Source: Ancistrus triradiatus (taxonomy: Eukaryota > Chordata > Actinopteri > Siluriformes > Loricariidae). Taken from it: a stretch of 64,000 bases of DNA. This document shows, one piece after another, positions 11,530-23,344 of this stretch. The position numbers and the translations under genes were made by a program. The notes under the pieces are model-generated. The model was given only the letters and a program-made list of their open reading frames with translations. It was not told where the DNA came from and searched no databases. Within the stretch, counting starts at the first letter, position 1. The number at the start of each line of letters is the position of its first letter. The stretch is taken from contig JAJAGP010000348.1 in the NCBI GenBank assembly GCA_025084515.1, positions 397,919-461,918 on the forward strand, read 5' to 3'.

Positions 11530-12457
11530 ATTGTCCTCAAAAAATAATTGTTACTCCACTCGTTACCTGTATTAATGGCAATTGTTTGACCTCGTTATCT
11601 GTATAAAAGACACCTGTCCACAGCCTCAAACAGTCAGACTCCAAACTTAACCATGGCCAAGACCAAAGAGCTGTCGAAGGACACCAGGAAGAAACTTGTA
11701 GACCTGCAGCAGGCTGGGAAGAGTGAATCTACAATAGGCAAGTAGGTTGCTGTGAATAAATCAACGGTAGGAGCAATTGTAAGAAAATGGAAGACATACA
11801 AGACCACTGATAATCTCCCTTGATGTGGGGCTCCACGCAAGATCTCATCCTGTGGGGTCAAAATGATCATGAGAACGGTGAGCAAAAATCCCAGAACTGC
11901 ACGGAGGGACCTGATGAATGACCTTAATTGAGCTGGGACCAAGGTAATACAAAGGCTACCATCAGTAACACACTACGCCGAGAGGGACTCAGATCCTGCA
12001 GTGCCAGGCGTGTCCCCCTGCTTAAGCCAGTACATGTCCAGGCCCGTCTGAAGTTTGCCAGAGAGCATATGGATGATCCAGAAGAGGATTGGGAGAATAT
12101 CATGTGGTCAGATGAAACCAAAATAGAACTTTTTGGTAAAAACTCAACTTGTCGTGTTTGCAAGAAGAAGAATGAGTTGCATCCCAAGAACACCATACCT
12201 ACTGTGAAGCATGGGCTTAAAAGATAAAACCTCCTTCCATCAGTGAGAGCATTGAAGATGGAACATGGCTGGGTCTTGCAGCATGACAATGATCCCAAAC
12301 ACACTGCTCGGGCAACAAAGTAGTGGATCCGTATCAGCCCCAGCAGCCCAGCGACAGCCACAAAACATCACTGCTCTAGAGGAGATCTGCATGGAGGAAC
12401 GGGCCAAAATACCAGCTACAGTGTGTGCAAACATGGTGAAGACTTACAGGAAACGGG
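11530..12457 (+). mobile_element. Tc1-B copy lacking both terminal repeats
   Basis: It begins within the Tc1-B region upstream of the transposase (ACTCCACTCGTTACCTGTAT; GTATAAAAGACACCTGTCCA) and ends at ACTTACAGGAAACGGG. Neither CAGTGGGGC terminus is present, so it could not be mobilised. Unlike the three other informative copies, it retains the bases CAGCGACAGCCACAAAAC, that is, the ancestral form at the shared-deletion site. Confidence 0.88.
11653..12457 (+). pseudogene. Tc1-B transposase pseudogene (ancestral C-terminal junction)
   Basis: Start MAKTKELSKDTRKKLVDLQQ at 11653. An in-frame TAG (AAGTAGGTTGC) interrupts the first helix-turn-helix where other copies read AAG CAG. The first catalytic Asp is present in MWSDETKIELFG near 12100. 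A deletion at about 12211-12222 removes the GGGNIMLWGCFSAKGTG block. The second Asp is kept in LQHDNDPKHTAR near 12290. A second deletion after the ACAAAG TAG removes the PSQSPDLNPIE block with the catalytic Glu. It is therefore catalytically dead. Confidence 0.85.
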
Positions 12458-13873
12458 CCTGGGTTCAAACCTCGGATGGGGCTTGCAACATGAAGTTTGA
12501 ATAGTGTGTTTACGGAACCCTGTCCAAACTTATTGAAACAGGCCTGTTTTGGACTCTGAATTTGCTGCCTTACGCAATCATAAATTGTGTGGGGTTTACC
12601 ATTTACAACCTTCTCATGCCAGCATGTTATTCTGAGTTTGTGTTGATTGTTTAGAAGGCTTGTTTCTCTGTGCTCTATTCCCTCATCTGTTAAGCCCTGT
12701 GCTTTCCCATTGGGCTTGTTCTGACAAAGCACTGCAGTAGCCTGCCTTATAAGACACATATTACACAACATTTCTGACACTGTAGCCTAGTACTCAGTTG
12801 GTACAATAAGCTGAACTGATATTACTGAAGACCCACAACGCAGCCCGGTAAACTACTCTGCCACCCTGCTTTTAATGTTTCAATACACTGTTCCTTTGCA
12901 CTGATGAGAAAATGTACAGACTGGAGCTATGAAATAGGACATACGAGACCACCCACAACACTTGAATCACTTACAATGCTCTTGAGAGTTGCTTATATGA
13001 GCATCAATTGAATCAATTGTGTAAATGAAAGGTAATTTCTTGCATGACAGCCTTCCAAGCATGCACCAAGTCTAAACAGTGCTCTAGGTTTACACTCAAA
13101 GATCATGTCTCCTAAAATGAAATATTGACAAGCATATAGTTTAATCCATATAATTAAACTTAATTAAAAATTTTATATTTTTCACCATCATGGTTTGAAT
13201 CTCAAGACTCCAACAGGTTCCTTGCGTTTACTAAAGAGGTTCATCACGGCGCTGGCATGAATAGCCAAATAAATCCATTCCTCTCTCTCACTCCTGGGTG
13301 ACTCATTGTTGAACGAGACGTACATTAACATGTAAATAACCCTCTCCCTTTGTCCTGACCTCAGAGGTCAGGAAGAATGAATGGCCCTCTCAGTTGCAGG
13401 GGTTTGGGCATTTTTGCAACCGTTGGCCTACCCACAACACCCAGCATCCTGCCCTGCACCCACTGGGTCAGTGGACGCAGTAAGGCATGCATGTTAGATA
13501 GGGTACTCTGGCAGGCAGAGAAACAGAGAAAGGCATAAATTATCTAAAACTTGGATGCTTAAAAGATGAGGTGGTTTTTGGAATGCAGCAGCCCACGTCT
13601 GTGAGAGATAATGACTCAAAGTATACAAGACAGTGTTCAATTGCCAAGATGTTTAATTAACCGAGAAAACCTACAGGCTATTTACAAAACAGTAACTCAG
13701 GAGGTGGGGGTGGAGTATCATGAGTGTAATGCTCAGCCATTACATATAACATATTACAGCTAAGGAGATGTGCCTCCATTCCCTCTGTGACATTTATCCA
13801 AACAGTAACAGCTAGTTTAAATTCCAGCACAGAGGCAATTTTGAGAAAGTATAAACTGTGAGGCAAGTCTTAC
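12458..13873. other. Intron between candidate exon and exon 3, no recognised feature
   Basis: No exon, terminal repeat or SINE can be supported. Short frames such as the one around 12376-12780 on the minus strand partly overlap transposon debris and lack splice context. Confidence 0.45.
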
Positions 13874-14000
13874 CCAGCATTGTACCTCCCTCTGCTGGAT
13901 ACTCTGGGAACTGTCCTTCGGAAGGCACACTAACCGTCCTCCTGAGACTGCGGCCTTTGGAAGATGAAGCAGTGGGGCTCTCGTGCACCTCTGCAGGCAT
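13874..14000 (-). CDS. rasal2: rasal2 exon 3 (Ser/Arg-rich block after the PH start)
   Basis: The acceptor is CTTTCCCCAG and the donor GTAAGACT. The exon is 127 nt: it enters in phase 0, encodes 42 residues and exits in phase 1. It reads MPAEVHESPTASSSKGRSLR and then the conserved LRRTVSVPSEGQFPEYP. The spacing from the exon start to KGR is 17 residues, as I recall for the mammalian RASAL2 long isoform. A nearby in-frame AG (CCTGCAGAG) would drop four residues, so it is a possible alternative acceptor. The LRRTVSVP block is shared with SynGAP and is a likely kinase and adaptor site in this family; that role is inferred. A long opposite-strand open frame across this exon is a shadow. Confidence 0.9.
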
Positions 14001-14728
14001 CTGGGGAAAGGTCAGAGGTTATGTCAATGAGGTCACAGGGTGGGTGCTTTCACAGGACAGAACTACTGAAGGTTTAGCAAGCAAGCTGCCAGTTACTGTG
14101 ACAACACTTCAATTCAACCTACTGCAATTCAATACAAATGGACAACAACTGGATGACCTGAATGAGAATAAATCTCACTGTGACACTGCAGACAGCATTT
14201 CTACAAGATTTAAAATTCCAGTCATAAGTTGTAAGGCAAGATTTATAAGAATTCCCATCTTTCCTATTCTCTCAACTCAACTTTTCTTCCTAGTTTGTTT
14301 AAGACATATTTGGACAGGATGCATTTTACACAGGAAGGAAGTCTGAACAGTCAAATATAAATGACATCAGAAGTGTTTCTCACAGCTATTAGCCATATGG
14401 TCTCTTATAATTACAAATTCCATACAGGCCAAAGTCATACAACAAGCACATATCAAAGATCAAAAGAAAAGGCATGTGAGAATGTGGCATTTAACCAGAA
14501 CTTAAAGTCACTTCCTCTTACAAGCCATTAGATTGTTTTCAGGTATGATTACGGGAAGCTACACAAACAACTGGAACTTTTTTGGTGTTATGAAAGATGT
14601 GTTTTCACAATGCATACATTTTCATTCAGAGGTCTGTTAATTAAACGCAATGGTTTCATTTGGCCATTAATATTCATGCTGTTTAATGTAACTCCAGTGT
14701 CCATGACATGCTTGTACAAGAATACACA
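14001..14728. other. Intron 2, left part, no recognised feature
   Basis: Intronic sequence between exon 3 and the Tc1-A insertion. It includes the pyrimidine-rich acceptor tract of exon 3 on the minus strand. Nothing else is recognisable. Confidence 0.5.
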
Positions 14729-14730
14729 TA

Positions 14731-16304
14731 CAGTGGTGCTTGAAAGTTTGTGAAGTCTTTAGAATTGTCTATATTTCTGCATAAAACCTAAAACATCATC
14801 ACATTTTCACACAAGTCCTAAAAGTAAATAAAGAAAAAACAGTTAAATAAATGAGACAAAAGTTTTATACTTGGTCATTTATTTATTGAGGAAAATGACC
14901 CAATATGACATTAGTGAGTGGCAAAAGTATGTGAACCTCTAGGATTAGCAGTTAATTTGAATTAGAGTCAGGTGTTTTCAATCAATGGGATGACAATCAG
15001 GTGTGAGTGGGCACCCTGATTTGTTTAAAGAACAGGGATCTATCAAAGTCTGCTCTTCACAACACATGTTTGTGGAAGTGTATCATGGCACGAACAAAGG
15101 AGACTTCTGAGGACCTCAGGAAAAAAGTTGTTGATGCTCATCAGGCTAAAAAAGGTTACAAAACCATTTCTAAAGAGTTTGGACTCCACAAATCCACAGT
15201 CAGACAGATTGTGTACAAATGGAGGAAATTCAAGACCATTGTTACCCTCCCCAGGAGTGGTCTAGACACAATGATCACTCCAAGAGCAAGGTGTGTAATA
15301 GTTGGCGAGGTCACAAAGGACCCCAGGGTAACTTCTAAGCAACTGAAGGCCTCTCTCACATTGGCTAATGTTAATGTTCATGAGTCCACCATCAGAAGAA
15401 CACTGAACAACAATGGTGTGTATGGCAGTGTTGCAAGGAGAAAGCCACTGCTCTCCAAAAAGTACATTGCTGCTCGTCTGCAGTTTGCTAAAGATCACGT
15501 GGACAAGACAGGAGACTATTGGAAGAATGTTTTGTGGATGGAGGAGACCAAAATAAAAATTTTTGGTTTAAAATAAAAGCGTTATGTTTGGAGAAAGGAA
15601 AACACTGCATTCCAGCATAGGAACCTTATCCCATCTGTGAAACATGGTGGTGGTAGTATCATGGTTTGGGCCTGTTTTGCTGCATCTGGACCAGGACGGC
15701 TTGCTATCATTGATGGAACAATAAATTCTGAATTATATCAGAGAATTCTAAAGGGAAATGTCAGGACATCTGTCCATGAACTGAATCTCAAGAGAAGGTT
15801 TGTCATGCAGCAAAACAATGACCCTAAGCACACAAGTCATTCTACCAAAGAATGGTTAAAGAAGAATAAAGTTAATGTTTTGGAATGGCCAAGCCAAAGT
15901 CCTGACCTTAATCCAAATAGAAATGTTGTGGAAGGACCTGAAGTGAGCAGCTAATGTGAAGAAACCCACCAACATACCAGAGCTGAAGCTGTTCTGTATG
16001 GAGGAATGGGCTGAAATTCCTCCAAGCCGGTGTGCAGGACTGATCAACAGTTACAGGAAACGTTTAGTTGCAGTTATTGCTGCACAGGGTATGTTCACAT
16101 ACTTTTGCCACTCACTAATATGTAATATTGGATCATTTTCCTCAATAAATAATTGACCAAGTATAATATTTTTGTCTCATTTGTTTAACTGGGTTCTCTT
16201 TATCTACTTTTAGAACTTGTGTGAAAATCCAATGATGTTTTAGGTCATATTTATGCAGAAATATAGAAAATTCTAAAGGGTTCACAAACTTAAGTACCAA
16301 AAGT
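14731..16304 (+). mobile_element. Tc1-A transposon, near full length, dead
   Basis: The left end CAGTGGTGCTTGAAAGTTTG follows TA (14729-14730). The right end is the degraded complement (GGGTTCACAAACTTAAGTAC). Inner direct-repeat-like motifs (AAAGTATGTGAACCTCTAGG at 14925; ATACTTTTGCCACTCACTAA at 16100) sit about 200 bp in from each end, the IR/DR layout. It is about 1.57 kb with the transposase on the plus strand. It is the longest Tc1-A copy here and lies inside rasal2 intron 2. Confidence 0.93.
15085..16096 (+). pseudogene. Tc1-A transposase pseudogene, all three catalytic residues altered
   Basis: Start MARTKETSEDLRKKVVDAHQ at 15085. Paired-type helix-turn-helix motifs are readable (TISKEFGLHKSTVRQIVYKW). 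The first open part ends at 15576, where GAA of the FGLKEK motif has become TAA. The same frame resumes and runs to 15954. The catalytic blocks read WMEETK instead of WTDETK (Asp to Glu), QQNNDPKH instead of QQDNDPKH (Asp to Asn), and NPNRNVV instead of NPIENV (Glu to Arg). A one-base insertion just after the third site shifts the frame; the true C-terminus (KPTNIPELKL...RCAGLINSYRKR) is readable in another frame from 15956. Thus it cannot encode an active enzyme. Confidence 0.92.
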
Positions 16305-17869
16305 TAAATGTATTACATATAGTGAAATTACTTAGCTACCTTATTTTAATTGGACTTAAAAGTGTTATCAGGCATCACCAGTGTTGGAAGTTAAACTTTT
16401 ACCAGACACTTATTTTTCAGTTTTTTGTTTTTTTAACAGCCACCATTTCGCAATCATACTTGTGTAACATTTGTCTTAGTTAAAAACTACAAAAACAACA
16501 ACAATACAATCACATCTGACATGATGCAGAGTAAACTGGCTGCTTGTATCTCTGATCTGAGGTTGTTCCTTTCTCCTTCGGCTATGTACTTCATAAACAC
16601 TCTGGCCTGCTTCCTGTTCACATTACTAGGACGTCATTTTTGGGTGGGCATTTGAATTACTTGGGTGGGCAATAACAAAAATGTTGCTTTCCTAAATAGG
16701 GTTTATAAACAAGGATGTAGTTTAATTTTGAGAACCGGGCAAAAGGATAAAATTATAGCATCCAATTTTTCTAGGGGAAGAAAAAGAACTCTAATGAGCA
16801 TTTTTATGAAGCAGAAAGGAACATTTTTGAGCAAATTTCGGCTGGGATCAACAGAATGCAGCAGGTACAATACAACTAGCGTATACATGTTACAAACGTA
16901 ACACAAACCTCAATTATGATAGGTTTGGCGGGGGGTACTGATTGCAATACTAAAAAAACTGATTAAGGAAAACTAAGATACTGATTAAACGAAGATACTG
17001 ATTAAGTGAACGCTTAGGTTTTTTATACATAAGAGTCAAACAGGCATTCCATCTAATAACTTGTAACTGATTCTATAAACTTGCATTTTGAATTTCTTGT
17101 GTGAGAAAGGTTTGTACTACCTTCTTTCCTGGCAAGCAATGTTCATTTCTGCCACCATTAATAATTTCAATAAAATATCCCCTTTAAAGAGAACGTGAAT
17201 GAACTACTGATTGATGGGTTTTATATACGTTGTGGAGGCAACATGCAGTGGTGCATACTAATGCACAGCTTATTTATTTAATATCTTGCACTGTGTGTTA
17301 ATCTTTATTAATCTATCAACTTTAATTCTGCAAAAATAACATCACAGAACCTAAATCACTGCTGAACACATGGAAGTAATCAAGCTGTTGTTTAAATAGT
17401 TAACAGTGTTAATGTGTTTTAGCACCATGAAGTGTGTTATCACTTGAAGACTGTCATGCACTGTGCTGTAAATGCTGCTACTGGTCATGTGTAAGCTTGG
17501 TCCTGGTGGAGAGGGGGCTGGGGGCTGGGACTAGTGTTTGCGGTGGGCGAAACACACCACTGACTAAGCCATGATGAGATGTAAACACAATTAGAGAAAT
17601 TTGTGCATTCTGCTCATGTCAAATGCAGCAACTCTCAGCAACAGGAAGCTATGCAACAGGATTAATAGATCCTGGTTTAATGACATACCATTTATTTCAT
17701 GGAAACGATCCAATCATTTGCTTCCTGAGAAAGAGTGCCTCAGCTTTTAAAAGGGAAGTATGCAATAAAAAAAGCCAGCATGCCAGTGCCTCTTCCTCTC
17801 CTTATCCATCACTCTCTGAATGGGAGAAGAAAAGAATCCCAAACAAAAGGCAACTATAAAAGCTCTTAC
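16305..17869. other. Intron 2, right part, no recognised feature
   Basis: AT-rich intronic sequence. GGGTGGGCA occurs twice near 16640-16672, and a GC-rich patch GGTGGAGAGGGGGCTGGGGG lies near 17506. No exon is supported. Confidence 0.45.
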
Positions 17870-17997
17870 CTCTTCCTCACGGTTTAGCAGGATGAGCTGG
17901 TTTTCGGTCAGGATGCAGTATTTCCTCTCCCAAACGCTGGGCTCAGAGAAGGGCGACTGGCCACAGGAGAAGCGGTGGCTGGGGGGCCCTTTGACAT
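17870..17997 (-). CDS. rasal2: rasal2 exon 2 (start of PH-like domain)
   Basis: The acceptor is TCTCCTATGTGCAG with a good pyrimidine tract; the donor is GTAAGAGC. The exon is 128 nt: its first two bases (AT) complete an Asp codon with the G ending exon 1, then 42 codons follow, and the exit is phase 0. It reads VKGPPSHRFSCGQSPFSEPS, then VWERKYCILTENQLILLNRE, ending in EE. The W-x-x-K/R-Y-x-x-L pattern is the first strand pair of PH domains, which bind phosphoinositides or proteins at membranes. The wording closely follows the long RASAL2 isoform that I know from mammals (VKGPPTHRLSCGQSP; TWERKYCILTDSQLVLLN). An opposite-strand frame here is a shadow. Confidence 0.93.
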
Positions 17998-18105
17998 CTG
18001 CACATAGGAGACAGAAGACAGCCATTAGTAAAGCATAAACTGAGTCGAGTATCAGAACAAAGAGAGCCCTGAGGGCCTGACTTTACTGTAGAGGCCCAAT
18101 GTCTG

Positions 18106-18360
18106 AGAGCACTTGTGAAAGTACTTGCTTGGATCTTTATGGAGAAAAATTCATACTGCAACAGGATAACGACCCAAAAACACACCTCAGGACCAATAAC
18201 TTAAAGACCAAACGGGATCAAGGAGGGCTGACTGTCATGAGTTTTTCTTCATGGTCACCTGACCAAAACCCCATTGAGCATTTATGGGAGCACTTGAAGA
18301 CAGTAAGAGAAGCAGCCAGTAACCTCAAAACACACTCTTTGGAATATTGTGAAAATGTGC
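18106..18360 (+). mobile_element. Tc1-C transposase fragment, cut by repeat C
   Basis: It reads LYGEKFILQQDNDPK, then a decayed middle (LKTKRDQGGLTVMSFSSWSP), then DQNPIEHLWEHLKT and AASNLKTHSLEYCENVL. This matches the C-terminal catalytic part of a third Tc1-like lineage, with the second Asp (QQDND) and the Glu (NPIEHLW) kept. The fragment stops within a word at 18360, where the (GTCAA)-rich end of repeat C begins. An apparent 112-residue ORF (18099-18437) therefore fuses transposase and repeat C and is not a gene. It sits only about 100 bp upstream of rasal2 exon 2. Confidence 0.82.
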
Positions 18361-18960
18361 TGTCAAGTCAAGTCAGATCTATTTATATAGCGCTTTTTAC
18401 AATGGAGCATTGTCTCAAAGCAGCTTTACAATTTTAGATTATCTCCTAATATCTACATCCAATCCCAAACTGAGCAAGCCTAGGGCGACAGTGGCAAGGA
18501 AAAACTCCCTAAGCGTTATGAGGAAGAAACCTTGGGAGGACCAAGACTCAAAAAGGGACCAAACCTCCTTGGGCGGCGTAGATGATAAATCTAAGAATGA
18601 AACTGGAGTCATGGAGTCATGGTTCAAATAAAATGTAAAATATGCACATCGGCATTAAGTAGTCCGATACACAGAGTCACTCTAGGATCCTGAGTCTAAG
18701 CAGGAAAGTCGTTGGCGGCACTTTGACCCCAGCCAACCGGAGGAGGATGAGGGTTACTGTCCTCTGGTGTGGCCTGGGTATGATGGGAATGGAGCTGATG
18801 ACGGAAGCAGCTTGGGTGAAGCTGAAGTGGATGAACATCATGTGTGGGGCAGGAACACAAGAGAAACTGCTGTGAGAAACGGATCGGTTTCTACACATAC
18901 ATGTGGAGTAAATGGCAGCTTGAGTGAATGCTGTCCTTGCAACAAAATTGGAACATACCA
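18361..18960 (-). repeat. Repeat C copy (retroposon-like, (TTGAC)n tail)
   Basis: Reverse-oriented copy of a dispersed repeat whose 3' end reads, on the minus strand, CATTGTAAAAAGCGCTATAT then AAATAGATCTGACTTGACTTGAC, with a tandem TTGAC-like tail. Plus-strand landmarks are TATAGCGCTTTTTACAATGG, GGCGACAGTGGCAAGGAAAA, GAAACCTTGGGAGGACCAAG and CATCATGTGTGGGGCAGGAA. The same landmarks recur in the copy at 48816 and, in part, at 41310 in the opposite orientation. A simple-sequence 3' tail suggests a SINE or LINE 3' end; no coding is seen. Confidence 0.75.
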
Positions 18961-21511
18961 AATACTAAAATTCAGAAGTTTCTTAAATATACTTTTTTTT
19001 TTTTCTTCAAAGATTCGACTTTATTTTGAAGCTTGTCTTAATGTTTAGATTTAATTCTTAGAAACAGACAACAGCTGTACTGTGGAAGAAAGTCTTCAAC
19101 ACAATTCCTGTCAATAGCCCGAATGTAGTCCATAACACCTACAGGGGGCAGTATTGGACAACAATCGTCAGTAGACTTCAGGAAGCCTTATCCACATTCC
19201 GGCACTACAAAGGGAGAGCGCCACAACAGGACATAGGCTATCAACACAGGAAGTGCTGATTACATTACCTGCATTTCACAGGTTGGAACGAAACAGCCTG
19301 TTTCAAATGAAATGGTAAATAATGTTAAAAATGAAATGCAATCTGTTTACAAGCAAGTCACATCCGTTACCCCAGACAGTGTGATGAGGTGAGCATTGCA
19401 GGTACCTCCTGAATCTCACAAATCTTTAGTTATTACACAAATACTTGATGATTAATGGATTGAGGTGACTATTGTTCAATAACATAAAAGTTTACTGTCT
19501 CACCGCCTCATTGTTGGTCTCACTGTTGATTAAAAGTTTAGTCTATTAGCAGAAGGACATCATAAGCAGTAGTTGAATTCATGATGAATAAGAGCCAAAG
19601 CACACTGACGTCACCCATCCCCACAGTGAGCGGGACTGTCTTGAGTCAATGGCTGGGTTTCCAGGCCATTTATCAGCCTATTGCAATGCAAAGACATAGC
19701 CCAATGGGACACACTGCCCAATGTGAAAGATGGAAAGAGGGAGAGAGGCATGGCAGCACAAGTGGAATACAGAAGTGGAAAAGTTGAGTAGGTGTGAAGA
19801 GGACACAAAGCCGACGCTCCAAAGCGACGCTGGTGCAAGCGGTTTCCCGTCTACTGCAACAAAAACACGGAAATAATGATTAAGTAAACTGGCTTGTTTT
19901 TATAGCCACTCTAAAATGAGACCAAATGAGAGAGGCGTGGGAGAGAAGGACATGGGCCCATGAGTCTGGGCTGCTTCTTTTTTTATGGGAGAAGTCAGCT
20001 TGTAGTGGGCAGAGCTTTATGCCAAGAAAGCATATGGTTCTTTAAATTACTCTCCTCCAGACATTTAATATGCCATTCACACATGTAAAACAATTATCGA
20101 ATCCAAACACAGCTACTTTAGATGGAACCAGAACTTTCCCAGAGTGATGTCATGGTTTTGGTATCAGTGTGGAAACAAGATGGACGTACCACTTCAGCTC
20201 CAGCTCGGACACACACTTTATTTTTGTCTGTTCAAATGCTAATAAATCTGGGAGCTGTGAAGCACTGTAGAACTTGGTTACACCCATGACAGATGAGCCA
20301 TTATACAAATCTTCCCCATCTACACAATGACGAGCCACGGTTTCACATTGTTGGCAAACGCAATGGTGCTAATGTAGCATAGAGGAGGATGGTTATTTTG
20401 GGAAAAGCTTTTAATGGAATTCCACAAAGGGTTCGCTGCCTAGGCATTCTCAGGAGGATAAGCCCTTTGCACACTATTTCTCAAACTGGCAATGTGCAAA
20501 TCACAACCATTCTCTTGGGATGCTTTGAAGGCCAGTAAACAGTGTTCATGGTCTATGCTTCCTAACCAGCAGATCGAGGAATATCTCAAAGGCCTTTCTT
20601 CTCACCATTGGGAATAAAATACTGCCATTTTCAGTACCAACAAGCCCAACTTATAAGGTCACAATGCTTCTTATCTGAATACAAAAATATTATTTTACAA
20701 TGAAAAAAAAAATACAGAATACAATACATTACAGAGCGTCCTTCTTCTGTACTTTTGATTAGAAGAACAATGCTTGCAGCATAGCTGGTGAGAAATATTT
20801 CAGTAGTATCACAAGGTTCAACGTTAGCTTTCTTCCCAAATGTCCCTGTCAGGCAACTGACCTGAAAGTTCACTGACCCAAACCAAATTTCTGCTGTACT
20901 GAACAAATCTTTGAATTTTAAAGTGTAATTCATAAGTAAATAAGCACACACAAGCGAACACGCATCACGTTAGCTGTCTACAGTGCTGCCTACTAAGTTC
21001 CAGTCCATTTTTAATTTGAAGGTCTATCTCATGTGGATAGTCCATGAAAAGTCTCTCTTAACTGTGTAACATGCCATTGTGACTAACTTGGAAAACCTGA
21101 AATCGACGTCACTGTCCTTCTGTCGTATGCAAATGTCCAGTGACAACATATTGTGCTGTTCCCACATGAACTTGATCAAACCAGGAAGCTATTCTTCATG
21201 CTGCTGTCCCAACGTCACATTTCACTTGTCCCGGGCAAGCGTTATTGTTGAACCCTGCATCATTTTTCATCAGACCACAAGTAACTGACGTTATAGTAAC
21301 ACAATACAAATCCACTCTAACAGCACAAGACTCAGAGTTCAGTACATCTTTGGTTGCCATCAGCCAAAACTCTTAATTGTCATCCTCATTGTCTCAGTCT
21401 TCCTTTGGATGGAAGTGATATGTCAGCATGAATGTGATAACCATGAATGTCAGAAGATATAAAACTATTAACCAGCATGCTCTGAATGTAGGGTGTCAGT
21501 AATTGATATGC
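18961..21511. other. Intron 1 stretch, no recognised feature
   Basis: About 2.5 kb at the 3' end of intron 1 with only short unsupported frames. A T-rich run (about 18990-19005) and A-rich run (20702-20713) occur. I see no terminal repeats or SINE heads. Confidence 0.45.
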
Positions 21512-21512
21512 T

Positions 21513-21700
21513 GGGGTAGCCTAGCGGGTAAGGTACTGGACTATGGGCCAGAAGGTCCAGGGTTCAAAACCTCTGCCAAGTTGCCACTGTTGGGTCCTTG
21601 AGCAAGGCCCTTAAACCACAATTGCTTGGATTGTAAGACTGTACCAATTGCAAGTTGCTCTGGATAAGGGCGTCTGCTAAATGCTGTAAATGTAAATATG
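21513..21700 (+). repeat. tRNA-derived SINE with L2-type tail (S1)
   Basis: The head carries an A-box-like TAGCCTAGCGGGTAAGG and a B-box GGTTCAAAACC with tRNA spacing, preceded by GGACTATGGGCCAGAAGG. A conserved body follows (TGCCACTGTTGGGTCCTTGA; GCAAGGCCCTTAAACC). The 3' tail GGATAAGGGCGTCTGCTAAA then TGCTGTAAATGTAAAT equals the 3' end of the LINE at 49855-50733. This is one of the best-preserved copies. Confidence 0.88.
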
Positions 21701-22314
21701 CTTCATTGTATGTCTGAGGATAAAAATTGAGACATACTTTCCTTTGTTGTGTCTCTACATAATCTGAAAGTTCCTGCTTAACTCCTGCTTATCCACGTCA
21801 GAGTGGCAGGGGGTCTGGAAGCCTATCATGGAATTCATTGGGTGCAGGCAGAAGCACTTTAGTGGATATGATGCCAGTCCATTACAGGGCTATGTAGCTA
21901 TACCACCCATCCAACACAGCCCAGCTTATACAGTAGTATCAGAAGAAACCAGATTACAAATTCTTCAGAACATCAAGACACATCCGACATGCTCCCTACA
22001 AGTTGCCACCATTTTTTGAGAGCTGCAAAATAACACACAAACGCAGACAACCACAACTAATGACTATGCTATTTTAGCCAGAGTTTTCCAGTATCTGACA
22101 AATTTAAGGGAAGCTGCAAAAGCGCAACCAGCAAATCAGTGAGTAAACAATATAAGCACTTTAAGAGTTTATCTTCTCGCTCTCACAGGTCAGTCCATGC
22201 TCCAGCATGTTTCAGATACCTGCAAACTAGCCCGGCTGAAAGACTAGCCCAGCGACAAGCAAAAACAATTGAAAGAAACAGCAGAACAGCAAACAAGAAA
22301 CTCAACACCTTTCT

Positions 22315-22775
22315 GATATTCACATGTTTGTGGACACCCCTTTATTAAACTCTGCTCACTTGTAACACATTCATGATGTAAAGCATACATTTCTGGATTC
22401 TCCACAGGCAAACAGTGGTTGTGCTGAATACTCAGTGACTGTCAATATGACACATTTATAGGTTTCCGAAGTCAGTTCTTCAACTTTCTGCCCTGCTGTC
22501 TTTAAACAAAGTCCATAGAGAATTGATTTGCCAGCTCTGACTGAGAACTTGCTTAATCTTGCACATAACCTCTGCCTCAGCTCCATCAAACACCTTAAAT
22601 TCACTGGAATGCCAAAAGTGAGCCAGAGCTTACTGTCTAACATTAGAAGCCGACCTCACAGCCATGCCCCAAAAGCCCTTTTTGATGAAAAATGTTATCA
22701 GCAAACTCCATATTAATATCCATGTTTTGGATCCAAGTTTTTGGGTGTCCACAAACTTTTGTCTATCCAGTGTAC
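22315..22775. mobile_element. MITE-like element with GTTTGTGGACACCC termini
   Basis: GTTTGTGGACACCC near the left end (22327) and GGGTGTCCACAAAC near the right end (22743) are exact reverse complements about 415 bp apart. The right end runs on to TTTTGTCTATCCAGTGTA. The type resembles common fish DNA transposons whose ends read as '...TGTGGACACC'. No transposase frame remains, and no clean target duplication is visible on the decayed left side. Bases 21701-22314 and 22776-23184 on either side show nothing recognisable. Confidence 0.65.
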
Positions 22776-23184
22776 GTGTTCTGCTGCCTCTCAAAAACAT
22801 GAGAAAAAGATATGGACAGACTAAGTGATCCTACAGTATTGGAACCAAATACTGTTTGAGTTTGTGCGTTTCTTCCTGACACGCATCTGGATTTTGGGAT
22901 GACGCCAATGAGAGACTGTGAGAGATTATTGCGCACACCCGTATGACCACATGGAGATTGATTACAAGTGACTGACAGAGATTGTGAGATGATGAAAATG
23001 TGTAATCTAGTGCCATACAGAAACAATGGCAATAGAGTAACATGATATTCTCAACAGGTAAACAATCAGCCTTAACAAGGATCAACAAGTGGTTGCAGAG
23101 TATTAGCGCTGCTCACACGAACTTATGTTTTCAGCCTGGGTGTCAACCAAAACGACACGCTGAATTTCACACATTTGATTCAGT

Positions 23185-23344
23185 CACTTAGCAGATGCCC
23201 TTTTCCAGAGTGACATGCAGCTGAAACAGTCTTACAATCTGTGGGTTGAGGGCCTTGCTCAAGAACCCAAGAGTGAGGTGGGATTTGAACCAAAGCCCTT
23301 CTAGTCCACAGTCCAGTACCTTAACCACTGAGGCACCACAGTCC
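23185..23344 (-). repeat. tRNA-derived SINE, L2-type tail (S2)
   Basis: Reverse-oriented copy. The tail complement reads CACTTAGCAGATGCCC at the left, the body GGGCCTTGCTCAAGAACCCA lies in the middle, and the B-box complement GGGATTTGAACC and head complement CAGTACCTTAACCACTGAGG lie at the right. Moderately decayed. Confidence 0.85.

Noticed and set aside
11924..12361. A 145-codon minus-strand frame
   Set aside because: Antisense of the Tc1-B transposase; similar antisense frames appear at every Tc1-B copy (for example 27181-27555 and 40687-40938).
13858..14346. A 162-codon plus-strand frame over exon 3
   Set aside because: It is antisense to rasal2 exon 3, which has correct splice sites, phase and family conservation; the plus frame has no homology that I recognise.
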